NCBI RefSeq assembly: GCF_004027225.2
Contig: NC_044277.2
Location: forward strand, 65,682,400-65,746,399
DNA: 64,000 bases
Reading direction: 5' to 3'
DNA from: Strigops habroptila
Lineage: Eukaryota > Chordata > Aves > Psittaciformes > Psittacidae
This document shows positions 23,801 through 33,367 of the stretch, piece by piece (positions within the stretch are counted from its first letter, which is position 1; the number at the start of each line of letters is the position of its first letter). The notes below the pieces were generated by a model. That model had not been told where the DNA came from. It searched no databases and was given only the letters and a program-made list of their open reading frames with translations. The position numbers were made by a program, and so were the translations under genes.

Positions 23801-26800
23801 TGGGATTCCTTCGAAGAGAAGAGCAATGAAGTATGGGATCAGGAATGCCCCTGAAAATACAATGAAGTGCAATTGAGCCACGTGATTATCTACATCTCAC
23901 TGAAATTACCGTTTGATAATTTGCCTGCTTTATGACCCTACCAGAGTTCTTGTAGGATGTGTTGAGAGAGGGAACATTGCTAAGGATACCTGCCAAGTAA
24001 CATCTGTTACTGGTGATTTTATTGTTGAAGATGAAGGAGGAAGAACTAAGGGATGCTTAGTTCTGCAGGATGCTTCCCCTCAAGCACTGTGACCATGAAG
24101 TAAGCCTCTTTTCTCTGGGGAAACAAAAGCAGAAGTCCTGCCTCAACCCCCTTCCCATCCTCTACCGACTGTACTTGTCATCACATTGTCAATAAACCTC
24201 TGCCTTGTTATACCTTTTCCCTTTGCCTTCAAATCTCATATCTGAGACTGCCCAGCTCTGCTTTTCCATCTCTGGAAACCTCCTCCCCTCCCTCAGGCTT
24301 GGCAGGGAGAGCCGCTTCACCATCAAAATCTGAAAGAGCAGAGTGGAGCAGCTCAGATCTCTGTCTTCAGCTCTGAGAGGGAGGTGAGGGAATGCGCAAG
24401 TTTTCTGCTCTCTTCCTGGAACAGCCCGTGTTTTGCAATCACTGACTATTTAGAAAGGCTGGGCAGATAAACCTAATCACTTGTACTAAGCACTGCATAA
24501 ACTTTGCTACCTGCTGCTAGGTGCTACAGTGACTACATACAGCACCCAGAGAAAGTGTGTTCTTTAATGGTTTAATTTCCCTTTATCAAGAAATACATAG
24601 GAACAAAAATCAGCAAAGCTCTTCACAGTGAAGGACTGTTCTTAATTTGCCAAAGGTGGAAATAAATGTTTCTCCTTATGATCTGATTTCTAAAGATGTT
24701 TTTAACTGCTAAGAAGCAGATTTGACAAAGGAGCCTCACAGCTGATTCTTATATTAAATCCTCAGCCTTGGTACCCACAGCTCAGTAGTCCCAGTGCTCG
24801 GAAGAAGCTCTAAAGTGGCTGTCATAAACCCATCCCAGGAGAGAGATTTATAGAGGGAGTTAAGGACCACAATTGTTTATTTTTAAGTGTTTTATCACCT
24901 GATAAAATCTCACCTGGAGCTACCTGCCAAAGCTCCCATGTAAATACTATGGAATTTGCAGGTCCTTCCCACAAGAACTGGGTAACCTCTCGCCATGCTC
25001 AGTCCTGCACTCTCCTCCAAACCTGCTGTAATATCGCCCTCCACAGCACACCGGGGGTGCCCACGCAGCCCTCTTTACAGCCCCATGCCTTGGGCTGACT
25101 AATGGGAGGAGTGGAATATCCATGCGAGTGCCTGGAGCGCTCTGTTCTCCCGTCTGCCTGGCCCCACACCAGCTCTGAGCAGCAGCTGTTCCAATGCAAT
25201 CCCTGCAGTGTGGAGCTCTTGCTAGCAGAGCTCTCCATAAGGGATGGAGCTATCTCCCGTATCATATCTCCCTGGAAATAACTGTGTGATAATTAGTGCA
25301 AACTGCCTCGTTATCTCTCTCCTTTTCTGTTTGCTAGTTGAACCACTGACAGCAGAGCATGTTTAGATAATGTGCTGATAAAAGCCTGTTTACTTTGTGC
25401 TGGTTTGTATGTATCTCCAGTCATATTGAAAGCATGGCAAAACATAATGTGAGACTCGGAAAGAAAACACTGGCTTTCCATGAAAACAATATAAAAAGTA
25501 TGCTATCTGCAAATATGGAAATATGGCAGAAAGTAGGGCTAAGAAGAAATAGGTACTGGAGAAAATCTTTCTCAAACCTAATTCAAATAAATGGCTTGTA
25601 GTGTAGAAATACACTTTCAGTTATTCATTCCTTTTTAGTATTTGTAGGCAAAAAAGGAAGTAGTCAGGAAAAGCAGTCTGCTCAAGCACTTGAAGCTTAC
25701 TCTTTTCCACAATAAAATCCCCCCACCCATATCTGATACCAGAAAGGTATCAGATACCTCATAGTGAGTAGGAATGCTCTAGCACTATATAGTCAAGGGC
25801 TCTGCTTAATAGATAGGGGAGGATGTGCCAGAAGGCAGAACTTAAATACTTTTTCTTTAAAAAATGCCGTAAGAAATCTCGCCATGGAAAAGGCAGGAAG
25901 AAAATCCAAGAAATGGAATGAAGCAGCAAGCTGGTACCTAACATAGAGCTTTTATCACAAAACAGAACATTCAAACATGGGCACAGCAAAACCCTATCGG
26001 CACCCATATGACACGTAGCACAGGTACAGCAAAAAGGCAGTAGATTCAGCTCCATGACGCACGGGGAAAGGAAACCTTAGCAGAAACCATCATAAATTGC
26101 CAGTAAAGAAATATATGTATATGGATATTCTAGGTATATTTATATCTAGATATTCTAGATTTATATACTCCACAGTGAAAGGAAAATAAATGACATACGT
26201 AAGAAGCAAGCCTGGAGGGAACCTCTAAAAACAAAAGTTTAGCTTCAGTAAGTTTTTCCTCTCAAAATGATAGTGATCAAGCATTTGCAAGTACCTTAAA
26301 AGCTTGGAGAAATGCCCGTAAAAATCAAAAAGTGTCACCAGGGCATGATTTATTTGTATCCCTGAGGCATGACCTAGGAAAATTTTAGTCTACACCATTC
26401 CTTCTGTCAGAAGGGCACTTCAAGATGCAAGTACCTATCCTGCAGACACATGCACTACTAAAAGAGTGTCAAAGAAAAAAGCAAAACCAAAACAAACAAA
26501 ACCCAACCAACCAAACAGTCCAAAATGTGCCAGAGTTAAAAGCCAGATACAGAGAAAGAGCTATTAGCTATTGAAAAGGGATTACCAGACCTGACTCACT
26601 TTCTCCACAGGAGCTCAGCTAAGCAGCATAGTAGCCAACACAGCAACAAATCACATCAAGACATCAAGTAGGAAGAAAAACCATCAGGTTAATCATACTC
26701 ACCCCGCTCTCTGGAAAACAATATTTCATGATCTTTGTTATGCCTTCTACACATGCCTCAATCCAGAGGAAAAGTATGAGCTCCCGTAAACATCATATTT

Positions 26801-29800
26801 GTGCAGCATATTTATGATGGCGCTGATTTTGACTTATAGGCCACACTGCACATCTTACAGACTCTGAAACTTTGCAGGGTTAAGTTTCCCATATATATGA
26901 CTGTATCTCCTTGAGCAACGGTGACAGATCTAAAGCCATGCCCAGAAAATCAAGGTGGCAATAGCCATTTCAAAAGAAGGGGGCTAACTCCTGTAGATCA
27001 ACTTGTAAAATAACCTTGGTGAACTCCCCCAGGAAATACTCGTGACTGAAGGATGCAAGACAGCAGCACCCATGTGCAAGCATGCACCACTCTGAACTGC
27101 AAAAGGCAACCAAATGCAAGCTCTTTTCTTCCCAACACACTTTTTTGGGTTTGTTTACTTTTACAGTATCTTCCTGGTGTACCCATTGTTCCTCTGAGAT
27201 TTTATTTTCCTTCTGAGGACACAGTGAGCCAGGGAACTGCGTTTTGCAGCCAGTGGTAGTTCAAATCGTAGCAAAAGGTCAGGTAGGCCATGGGTTATTA
27301 AAGTCTGTTAATCATTGCCCCAGAAGTAAACAGTTCTCTTTTTAGCTGTACTTCAGTGTTGATTGTATTTATTTTCCTAGAAGGAAACCATATTTTATAT
27401 TAAAGGTCATCCTGCAGGCTCAGGCAGTATGCACATTTGTAATAACCATGGATTTGGCAGGCATATATATATACTAGCTGTAAACAAAAGCAAAACACTG
27501 CAGTAAGTTCCAGCTAGATCTGGATTGTTGGGGTTTTTTTAGATATACTCAGATGACCATATGTGTACGCATACAACTATATGGCTTGTTCAACTCCCAG
27601 TTTTAAGTGACAAACTATATACCAGGCCATTTAGAGACTTCTTTTTGATCCCAGTTGCCTGGGAACCCTTGTATTTGTCTCCACTTACTGTGGCAAACAA
27701 CCTTCATATCCATTAGTCACGAAAAGTAAATAACTAACTTAACTCAGGCAATAAATCCAAATAATCAGTAACAACAGAGGGTGATAAATGTCAGCAAAAC
27801 TGATATCATATTAGATCCAAGCTACTGAGTAACACTAATGTGCGATGAATAAGGTCCAGAAGTCTGCTGAGGACAGCTGACATGAGACAAATATACAAGC
27901 ACTCATTTTTATCTCGTTTTTAAAAAGATCTAGAAATGACGTAAAGTGCATTGCCTAACTCTTAAGTGCTTGGAAAATACCTGAACCAGCTGTGAAACTG
28001 TGATCTGTACCCAGAAGCCATTCAGACTTGGAGCACATCTATGCTATATCCATACCAGGTTTTGCTGTACTTGTGGCTGTGGCTGCAGGCACAGAGTCAC
28101 TGCACCTCTCAGGGCTCCTATTTAGCCATGATGCTGCTGGTGTCTCCCATGGTCACATCTTCAGATGCACACAAGCAGGGTTTATGCTCCAGTACCCCTT
28201 AAAATCTATTGGGCTTTTGCATCTGAGTTACTTGCGTTCGAAAATGCAACCCCAAATCACATCACTGTCTTAAATTAGCAGAAATAAAATGCAACTACAT
28301 TGCACACTAGTGTAAACCCAACATCTTTGTCTTCTTGGTAGTCTTCATGACTCAATCAAACTTTTCCTACGCTGGCTTTCTGGGATAAATTATTCACAAA
28401 CCCTGCAGCACTTTGTTACAGAGTCCATCCTGCTGTTGAGCTCTCTGAGCCCTTTTTTAAATCCAGTGGCCAAACATTGGCCGTACATCCACACATTGAC
28501 CTTTACTCTCCACTGTCTCGTGCCACAGTCTGTAGTGTTGCAAAGTACCTACATGCCATTACTGAGCCTGCTAGCTATTGTAAACTGATTTTTCACTGGC
28601 AAAATTACTACTCACGGAGCAAAGGAATGATTCAGCCTTTGTCCCTGCAACATTTTCTTATTTTTATTGTCTTTAAACCTCCTCTAAACTCTGTCATTTT
28701 CATCCCTAGCAGCTCCTGAGGGATATATCAGTGCTCAGAAGCTGGATACACAAGCAAACAGACTTTCTGAGCACTGTGCAGTCCATAAGACAGGTCACTG
28801 TGGGCATCCTTGCACTCAAACTCACACTTCTGGGGTGGCAGAGGTCTGTAGGGCAGGGATGCAGGAAACCCTGGAGAGGAAGAATGGAGGGAAGAGGTCA
28901 AACCTGAGTAGCAGGCGAATGTTGCTGATCTTATGAAGCGAGGCTGGGATCTGAAGAGGTTGAAGAACAGCTGGCCACAGCTAGACCCTGCCTCCTGCAT
29001 GGAGAAACAACCCTTGGTACTTCATGGGAAGGTGTGAGAGCCTTTTTATGGTCCGTAGAACAATATTTCATCTTAATCCATAACAGAGATTTGCACAAAA
29101 CCCTGAAGCACAAAGTTTATGCAGTTGGTGGCCTCAGAAGCAGCTCCGTGTAATGAGTTGTGTGTGGGAGCTGCATCTTGCTATGGTCCTGTCTGTGAGT
29201 TTCAAACCTTCTAGTGAATGCTTGTTGTTACTTGTTACATTACAAAAATATCACATTATGTTTGTTTTATTATGTTGTTAATACTGAATTGCTCCAAGAT
29301 AGAAAGCCCACCTGAGATGCTGTAGGGTATTTGTCTGACCTACAGCTCCTGCTCCAGAAAAGCATCTTCCTTGCAGGTCCCATGCCATATCTGCTATGGG
29401 GATGTTTCTCAAAAGGTGTTTGTCATGTCTCATTAATGCATGTATCATTAACTGAAGTGACAGGCTTTTTCCAGCCATCTCCCTGGGCAAACATAGAGAA
29501 ACAGCACGCTTGCACCTGTGGCTTTCTCACTATCCAGTTATGTCACTTGCCCGAGAGAGTTTCACTGGGTTTCACATCTAAATAAATAATGGAAAATGTT
29601 AAGTTTCCAGGGAGGAGTCTAACCTACTGCTTCTTCTCGTTTCTTATTTGAATCTGTGTAATTGTAGCTTCCAGCTGTTACATGTTCAATGTTAAAGAGC
29701 TCCTTGCCACCAAAATAATTTCCATTTGCTTGTTTATAGACTATGATCAACGTACTCTTTCATTTACAATTTCATGAGCTAAATAGACTGGATTCTTGAG

Positions 29801-31220
29801 TCATTCCTTGTCTCATAAGTTTTCCAGACCTTGAATAGTTGTTAGGGATTTTCTGCATTTTGTCTAATTTTTCAAGTTGACTTTGAAAGGTGGACTTTCA
29901 GAAGTCAAAAGTTTAGAAGTTTCTTAGTATCAGTAGTAATATCTGCACCTACTTCCTAGTGCTCTAATATATGCCAAGATTCTTTTTGTTGATACAACCT
30001 TCTAGATCTCATTCAATCAGCTACTTGTCAGAGTCCCCAAGTGGGTACTTCTTTCTGAAACACCTCCTTCCATTTAAAGGCAGCATCCATTCTTGTTTCC
30101 TTGGCTGATTCAAATAGATGTAGTTTATCAAGTAATACAGAGACCTTGGTAGAGCAAGCTTGGATTTAATAACTTTTTTCTGTCATATGACCCTTTTCTG
30201 CAGGTTCAAATTTTCTGTTTCTCCAGTTAATTGAAAGATAATGACTAATACTGGGCTGAAACAATTTGCTATCTCACTCTGCTTTGGAGAGCTTACCATG
30301 GCGGATCTCAAAAGCTACTGTGAATGGTGAATTATCAAGTAGTCTTTTGTGATCCACTTATATTTACTAAATTGGCTTCTTCTAAAGCAATTCATTGTGG
30401 GAATGGTGCCCTGGGACGGTCTTGGGCAGCTGTCCGCCCCACCTGGCAGGCTTCTGCAGGGGTTCTTTCAGTTCTTATCATTTATCAATGATCAATGCCT
30501 CACAGACATCAAAAAGTACAATTTAGTTTTGTACACGGGAAGTTTCAGGTGATGAGGTAATTCCAAAGAGCATCAGAGAGGGAAAGGGAACAACTTGCTC
30601 CCTTCCTAAAGGAAAGCACGGTGACCATTTGTCCAGCGGCTGGTTCACTCGGGCCTCCCCAAGACTTCTCACTTTTCTGTAAGGTAGCAAGCTGCAGGGT
30701 CAGATTCCTGCTCCTATCAGGACTGTAGCAGCAATGTAAGAAGTCCGACATCAGTTTTGCTGAGAGGTAGTGTCAGTCTGGTCTTACTTCCTGAACAAAT
30801 GCATCATTTTAAGGTCCCTTCCAACCCAAACCATTCTGTGATTCTAAGATTCTATCATTCTACGATTCTATGATTTTAAAATTCTATACTTCTATATAAA
30901 AAAGCTAGTCTTACTGGTGCAAAACATTTATGAGAATTAGATAGTTAAAAAAAGCCCCTCAAACCATTGGTGCAAATATCTAACTTCCATGCTCACTGTA
31001 AGTTAACGTCGTTATATAAAAATTGTAATTTAATATTCCAACAAAATCTCATATCAATCTTACCGCCTCCATGTATCTGACACAAGTATGGAAATCGCCA
31101 CAGGTTCCCCAAACCGACGGCAAATCCGATACAGCTTAAAATATACTGGAACTTATTATCCCACTTGGGTCTGCTATCTTCTTTAGGGATTTCAGGTGGC
31201 ACTGACAAATCTTTTGACAT
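5624..31220 (-). CDS. SLC6A18: SLC6A18 gene, complete: 12-exon Na+/Cl- dependent amino-acid transporter (B0AT3/XT2 family)
   Basis: SLC6A18 is a 12-membrane-segment transporter of the SLC6 (neurotransmitter:sodium symporter) family. In mammals it sits in the apical membrane of kidney proximal tubule with ACE2 or collectrin and handles glycine and neutral amino acids. CDS exons, in transcript order: 31064-31220, 23710-23850, 22032-22169, 19679-19860, 19171-19281, 13885-13997, 13477-13605, 12708-12864, 10618-10822, 8853-9012, 6987-7149, 5624-5869. They sum to 1902 bases, 633 residues plus TAA; the human protein is 628. All introns are GT-AG and all phases agree, so the gene looks intact. Features seen: [10 protein letters not shown] in TM1, a TM6 [22 protein letters not shown] in TM8, and N-glycosylation sequons NRT, NIT, NVT, NYT and NSS. 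Exon 1 ([14 protein letters not shown]) fits SLC6A18 better than SLC6A19 or SLC6A20. Introns 10, 9, 7, 6, 4 and 2 hold nothing notable beyond what is listed separately. Confidence 0.95.
6796..6839. repeat. Direct repeat (period 30) enclosing a palindrome
   Basis: The 14-mer CTCTATGCATATTG occurs at 6796 and again at 6826. Between them, GAGCATAT and ATATGCTC form an 8-bp inverted repeat around TTA. AT-rich and of unknown origin. Confidence 0.85.
6892..6904 (+). promoter_or_regulatory. CTCF-like motif
   Basis: GCAGTAGGTGGCA matches the CTCF core CCASYAGRKGGCR at 12 of 13 positions on the plus strand. One-mismatch hits are expected about twice by chance in a window this size, so this is only a candidate. 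Confidence 0.3.
6987..7149 (-). CDS. SLC6A18: SLC6A18 exon 11 (residues 498-552, TM11)
   Basis: The acceptor CTCTTAAAAG completes the Arg codon started in exon 10. The exon reads [17 protein letters not shown], then a membrane segment [17 protein letters not shown], and ends AAWNPKY before GTATGT. The RKP-YW-TWR order is typical of the SLC6A15-20 subfamily loop before TM11. The acceptor has a short pyrimidine tract and is the weakest in the gene. Confidence 0.93.
7150..8852 (-). other. SLC6A18: SLC6A18 intron 10
   Basis: AT-rich intron. I see short poly(A) runs near 8168-8178 and 8511-8520 and no repeat family, exon or RNA gene. Confidence 0.7.
8853..9012 (-). CDS. SLC6A18: SLC6A18 exon 10 (residues 445-497, TM9-TM10)
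   Basis: Acceptor CTTCTTCAG, donor GTATGTTGG. The exon encodes [20 protein letters not shown], then [20 protein letters not shown] and [12 protein letters not shown]. This gives two membrane segments around the conserved YW-FD-YAG loop. Length 160 bases, identical to the SLC6A19 counterpart. Confidence 0.95.
9013..10617 (-). other. SLC6A18: SLC6A18 intron 9
   Basis: No exon, recognisable repeat family or RNA gene. The open frame at 9103-9288 on the plus strand is antisense and has no protein features. Confidence 0.7.
10618..10822 (-). CDS. SLC6A18: SLC6A18 exon 9 (residues 377-444, TM7b-TM8)
   Basis: Acceptor ATTCTGCAG, donor GTAAGATG. It begins [20 protein letters not shown] and continues [20 protein letters not shown] and [22 protein letters not shown] is the TM8 Na+-site segment of the family. 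The residue after FT is Gln (CAA), where SLC6A19 in this window has Glu. Confidence 0.95.
10823..12707 (-). other. SLC6A18: SLC6A18 intron 8, with a CR1 insertion
   Basis: The main content is the CR1 copy at 11054-11382. The rest, including a purine-rich stretch at about 12110-12300, shows no exon. Confidence 0.75.
11054..11382 (-). mobile_element. CR1 LINE 3' end with open ORF2 C-terminus
   Basis: On the minus strand the element starts near CCCCCTTCCAATATTTG and ends ATTCTGTGATTCTAAG. It keeps an uninterrupted frame (11139-11354) for the end of CR1 ORF2, including [20 protein letters not shown] and [15 protein letters not shown]. That is the C-terminus of the CR1 reverse-transcriptase protein. 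The intact frame suggests a fairly young insertion. It lies in the same orientation as SLC6A18. Confidence 0.92.
12708..12864 (-). CDS. SLC6A18: SLC6A18 exon 8 (residues 324-376, extracellular loop 4)
   Basis: Acceptor TCTCTGGCAG, donor CAG|GTACCA. It reads [17 protein letters not shown], then a loop with sequons NYT and NSS, and ends [12 protein letters not shown]. The loop length equals that of SLC6A19, with low sequence identity, as expected for an extracellular region. It has no long open frame of its own. Confidence 0.93.
12865..13476 (-). other. SLC6A18: SLC6A18 intron 7
   Basis: AT-rich, no recognisable element or exon. Confidence 0.7.
13477..13605 (-). CDS. SLC6A18: SLC6A18 exon 7 (residues 281-323, TM7)
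   Basis: Acceptor CTATTTCTAG, donor GTAAGG. It encodes [20 protein letters not shown], then [20 protein letters not shown]. The NDCEKDA start and the SVLGFKAT motif are diagnostic of the SLC6A18/19 branch. Confidence 0.95.
13885..13997 (-). CDS. SLC6A18: SLC6A18 exon 6 (residues 244-280, TM6)
   Basis: Acceptor TTATTTCAG, donor GTAAGTAG. It encodes [20 protein letters not shown] and [17 protein letters not shown]. This is the half-unwound TM6 that lines the substrate and ion sites in LeuT-fold transporters. Confidence 0.95.
17346..17543 (-). CDS. Orphan candidate exon of unknown identity inside SLC6A18 intron 5
   Basis: I do not recognise this protein. On the minus strand an ATG at 17541-17543 opens a 65-codon frame that is acidic ([19 protein letters not shown], then [18 protein letters not shown]). 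Near its 3' end it runs into CCTG|GTAAGTGA at about 17350, a near-perfect splice donor. The overlapping frame just upstream (about 17495-17605) is also open. It reads [17 protein letters not shown], with an IKEE sumoylation-like motif, and meets a stop at 17487-17489. The pair of frames could be one exon with a frameshift, that is a decayed gene or retro-fragment, or an alternative first exon on the SLC6A18 strand. It is not part of the SLC6A18 protein, because exons 5 and 6 join in frame without it. Composition is slightly more GC-rich than the surrounding intron. Confidence 0.25.
   Translation of the reverse strand: MVLQMQTGARSQNENSAAINLQLTISQFEEADPGDILEESSEDGFADETLFLPTNVDKLMQQPGK
17704..17812. 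repeat. Cluster of four overlapping inverted repeats
   Basis: Four stems lie within 110 bases. ACCAAATG/CATTTGGT (17704-17723) and GTTCTG/CAGAAC (17722-17737) both have the loop ACAA. An 11-12 bp stem with one bulge runs from 17729-17739 to 17748-17759. A perfect 12-bp stem runs from 17779-17790 to 17801-17812. GCATTTATTGTC also recurs at 17793 and 17827. Not assigned to any known element. Confidence 0.8.
18780..19055 (-). mobile_element. CR1 LINE 3' fragment
   Basis: On the minus strand it ends CCATTCTGTGATTCTATA. It includes the degraded end of ORF2 (AGGTTAAATATAAGGAAGAA, then the RHW-LP region) with frame breaks. It sits about 115 bases downstream of SLC6A18 exon 5, in the same orientation as the gene. 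Confidence 0.9.
19171..19281 (-). CDS. SLC6A18: SLC6A18 exon 5 (residues 207-243, TM5)
   Basis: Acceptor CTTATTTTAG, donor AAT|GTAAGT. It encodes [20 protein letters not shown] and then [17 protein letters not shown]. The [10 protein letters not shown] membrane segment and LTLPGAT loop are characteristic. His replaces the Arg seen at this point in SLC6A19 (FLIRG). Confidence 0.95.
19282..19678 (-). other. SLC6A18: SLC6A18 intron 4
   Basis: A 397-base intron with nothing notable. Confidence 0.8.
19679..19860 (-). CDS. SLC6A18: SLC6A18 exon 4 (residues 146-206, TM4)
   Basis: Acceptor TTTTTTCAG, donor AAG|GTACAG. It encodes [20 protein letters not shown], sequons NIT and NVT, then [19 protein letters not shown] and IRGIETTGK. 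The second cysteine of the extracellular loop 2 disulfide (EEC) and the RGIETTGK motif are present. Confidence 0.96.
19861..22031 (-). other. SLC6A18: SLC6A18 intron 3
   Basis: Contains a 51-bp LTR-like inverted repeat at 20776-20826 and a long T-tract at about 21311-21338. The open frames here (for example 21721-22050 plus) have no recognisable content. Confidence 0.7.
20776..20826. mobile_element. Short LTR-like inverted repeat (TGTCATGGTTT...AAAACCACGACA)
   Basis: The left end, TGTCATGGTTTAAGCCCAGC, resembles the start of a common avian ERV LTR. The right end read in reverse (TGTCGTGGTTTTGGCTGGAA) is a similar sequence. The whole 51-bp block is therefore an imperfect inverted repeat with TG...CA ends. 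It may be two truncated LTR starts head to head, or a tiny non-autonomous element. It is non-coding. Confidence 0.45.
22032..22169 (-). CDS. SLC6A18: SLC6A18 exon 3 (residues 100-145, TM3)
   Basis: Acceptor TTTCGACAG, donor ACAG|GTAACT. It encodes [20 protein letters not shown], then [15 protein letters not shown] and CPLNENRT. The LYYN motif in TM3 and the Cys plus NRT sequon of extracellular loop 2 are present. It has no long open frame of its own. Confidence 0.95.
22170..23709 (-). other. SLC6A18: SLC6A18 intron 2, with a CR1 insertion
   Basis: Holds the CR1 copy at 23414-23637, starting about 73 bases after the exon 2 donor. The rest is somewhat GC-richer than average (22650-23400) without recognisable features. 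Confidence 0.75.
23414..23637 (-). mobile_element. CR1 LINE 3' fragment (older copy)
   Basis: On the minus strand it ends CCATTCAATGATTCTATA, a mutated version of the CR1 terminus. The order of the 3' UTR blocks is preserved (AGGTTGGACTAAAC, CCCATTCCTGGAGAC). It is more diverged than the copy at 11054. Confidence 0.88.
23710..23850 (-). CDS. SLC6A18: SLC6A18 exon 2 (residues 53-99, TM2)
   Basis: Acceptor GTATTTTCAG; the donor G|GTATAT is weaker than the others. It encodes [20 protein letters not shown], then [12 protein letters not shown] and SPYLGGV. The [13 protein letters not shown] stretch is the classical SLC6 TM2 signature. Cys replaces the Arg of the GQRLRKG found in SLC6A19. Confidence 0.95.
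26103..26167. repeat. AT-rich imperfect palindromic patch
   Basis: Alternating TATATG, GATATTCTAG and TATCTAGATATTCTAGAT blocks form several short inverted repeats. Probably low-complexity sequence. Confidence 0.5.
30806..30893 (+). mobile_element. CR1 LINE 3' tail with repeated terminal motif
   Basis: Reads AAGGTCCCTTCCAACCCAAA, CCATTCTGTGATTCTAAG, then five or six degenerate ATTCTATGATT-type units. This is the extreme 3' end of a CR1 on the plus strand, antisense to SLC6A18. It is 5'-truncated to about 90 bases. Confidence 0.92.
31064..31220 (-). CDS. SLC6A18: SLC6A18 exon 1 (residues 1-52, N-terminus and TM1)
   Basis: ATG at 31218-31220, donor GGCG|GTAAGATT. It encodes [20 protein letters not shown], then [20 protein letters not shown] and [12 protein letters not shown]. 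The [15 protein letters not shown] stretch is the TM1 ion- and substrate-binding segment. The RPKWDN motif before TM1 is the cytoplasmic gate region. Confidence 0.95.
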
Positions 31221-31257
31221 TTTAATGCAATATCCTTGGCTCCTTAGCCCCTTTCCC

Positions 31258-31263
31258 TATAAA
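31258..31263 (-). promoter_or_regulatory. SLC6A18: Weak TATA-like element of SLC6A18
   Basis: On the minus strand GATTTATAGGG lies about 40 bases upstream of the start codon. If used, it would leave a 5' UTR of only about 10 bases, so it may not be the real TATA box. Confidence 0.25.
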
Positions 31264-31481
31264 TCGGAAGATGCTTCAAAACCTGTCTCTCCTACAGGTT
31301 TTATGTGGGGTGACTGGAGGATCCTGGAAAGAGAGGCGGAGCTTTCTTTTTATGTAATACAAAGGAAGGTGTCATTGCCAAAGCTGCAGTTTAAAGACAA
31401 AACCAGGAATTACTATTATAGAGTTACTACTCTTGACTTTTTTGCAGCTCCTTCTATAGTTAGAGAACTTGGAAACATACT

Positions 31482-31494
31482 GTTAATGGGTAAC
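31482..31494. promoter_or_regulatory. SLC6A18: HNF1-like site upstream of SLC6A18
   Basis: GTTAATGGGTAAC matches the palindromic HNF1 consensus GTTAATNATTAAC at 10 of 12 informative positions, with both outer half-sites (GTTAA and TAAC) intact. It lies 262 bases upstream of the start codon. HNF1A is a known activator of kidney and gut solute-carrier genes. Function here is inferred from position. Confidence 0.45.
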
Positions 31495-33367
31495 ACAGGA
31501 TCAAGTAGGTTTTTATTTTCTGTTCTCCTTCTGTTCTCAGATGCTTTCAGAGAAGTGTGATGCTGAATGTAATTAAAAAGAAATCTTTACAGCAGACTTA
31601 CTAAAACTGTAAAATACTTGGGAAAATCTGTGAATAAAGTCTTGCCATTTCCTTCTTACTTTGTTAATGGGGGTAAAGGAATGAAGACTCTTTTGCAAGT
31701 GCAAGAAGTAAATAAATAAAAAAGGAAGAAATAGTAGAACATGCATGTTTAGACATTAGAATTTGGTCCACTTTCACCATAGCTGGCAGAGGTTAATCAC
31801 TTCCCAGCTGTTAATGAATCCCAAGTGACTATTTTAATTGTTCATTAAATAGTTACTGATGAATGCAAAAGCTGAAGGCTTTCCTTCAACTGAAAGTCTG
31901 TGAGAATGTTACTCTGTTGTCTTTCAGTTATACCAGGGTTTTGCTATTCGGCACAGCAAATCAGTTCACTCCACACTAAACACATCAACCAGTCAGCTTG
32001 CTTGCTTCAGTAAATCAACACTTTATGTCAGGATTCCCCTTTTTGGAATGGGAAGAGTATCCAAGTGAAGATGGATTTCTTTTTCCCAAAATATTTAGAG
32101 CGAAATAAAAGCACTGCTCTGCAGCTAAGCATAAAAATACAATAAGTTTGCAGATCATCCAACCAGAAGCCAGGTTCTCATCTAGGCTACAGAAGTCTCC
32201 CCGGGCAAGCACAGTTCATCTGCTGGCAGCTCTGAAAACATCCATGGATGGATCAACTGAACTCCCCAGTCCCTTATGAGGATGATTCACAGGGCATGTA
32301 TGAGTTGGCAGCACAGTCGGCATGTATGTGTGGCATGGTTTGGCAGCACTTACATAGTGTCACTGCTGCCAGGGCACCTATCACCATCATCCCTGCTGCT
32401 GCTGCACTTCAGATCAAGAAATGTCTTACGCTGTGCTGGGGCCATTCTAGCAATACAGTGATGCCCATACCTGCCACCTGCAGCTTCATACTTGGTTTTA
32501 CTCATTCTTGGTGGCTGAGCTTTTTCTCAGCAGGAAAATCTGACAAAACTTTTTTTTCCCATTACAGAATAACATCTTTAAATAGTTTAAATAATTACTC
32601 ACACTCAAATAATAATTAAAAAAATGGAATGCAAATGGATTTAATAATTCAAATATGCATACAATGCCTGGTACTTCACTCTCTATTTAGGGCATATGTA
32701 CTACTCCAAAGACACACTTTAGACTAGGTAGACCCAAAATATCCCTATTTTTTTTAAGAGAGCATTTTGATACCAAGGGAATGTCAGGTTGTAAATTGCA
32801 TCAATTCTTGTCTTAAAAGGTGGGTATAAAAAAAGCTGCAAAGTGATACAAGTGTATTGCTTATGTACCTGGACAGTTGAATGAAAGGGACCCCCTATCC
32901 AGAGGGGACGTTTATACTGTCTGCTACTGACAGCCATCCTGGGTCTCTAACGGTGCCCCTTTCTTTCTGCAGTGACCACATAAGGAATAGGACTCCTGAC
33001 TGAGCTTCACATGGAAGTTTAAAGCTTGAAATAGTTGTATGGTAGGTATGTGTGTCTGTGTGTATGTGAGCTAGAGCTACCCACTTTGATTGTGATGGAT
33101 GAAGACTAGAAGCTTTGCACCACTTGGGAGCCTTAGATACCCCTCCCATCAACATGGACCTCCTAGGCAAGGAGTGCACCCCTTGTTCATGGGTGCCAGA
33201 GAAGGCAGACTGCCATTTCCTGAACTGCTGCTGCCCCATTGCAAGATCACCTCTTCTATCATCAGCAAAAACGTGCTATCTGCTGGGAACTTGGAAGTAA
33301 TAGGTGATTAATAAAATATCCAGAATTGTAAATGAATCAAACTGTCATTCTCAGACTTAGAAATGTT
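31495..33367. other. Intergenic region between SLC6A19 and SLC6A18
   Basis: About 2.1 kb separates the SLC6A19 poly(A) signal from the SLC6A18 start codon. The region past the HNF1-like site has no exon I can support; frames such as 32248-32619 plus lack protein features. A short TATGTGTGTCTGTGTGTATG tract lies at about 33047-33068. Confidence 0.7.

Larger units (their letters stand above)
23851..31063 (-). other. SLC6A18: SLC6A18 intron 1 (7.2 kb)
   Basis: The largest intron of this gene. It contains an AT-rich imperfectly palindromic patch at 26103-26167, a CAAA/CCAA-rich patch at about 26483-26520 and the CR1 tail at 30806-30893. The open frames (for example 28728-29000 minus, 29331-29585 plus) have no recognisable protein features or splice context. 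Confidence 0.75.
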
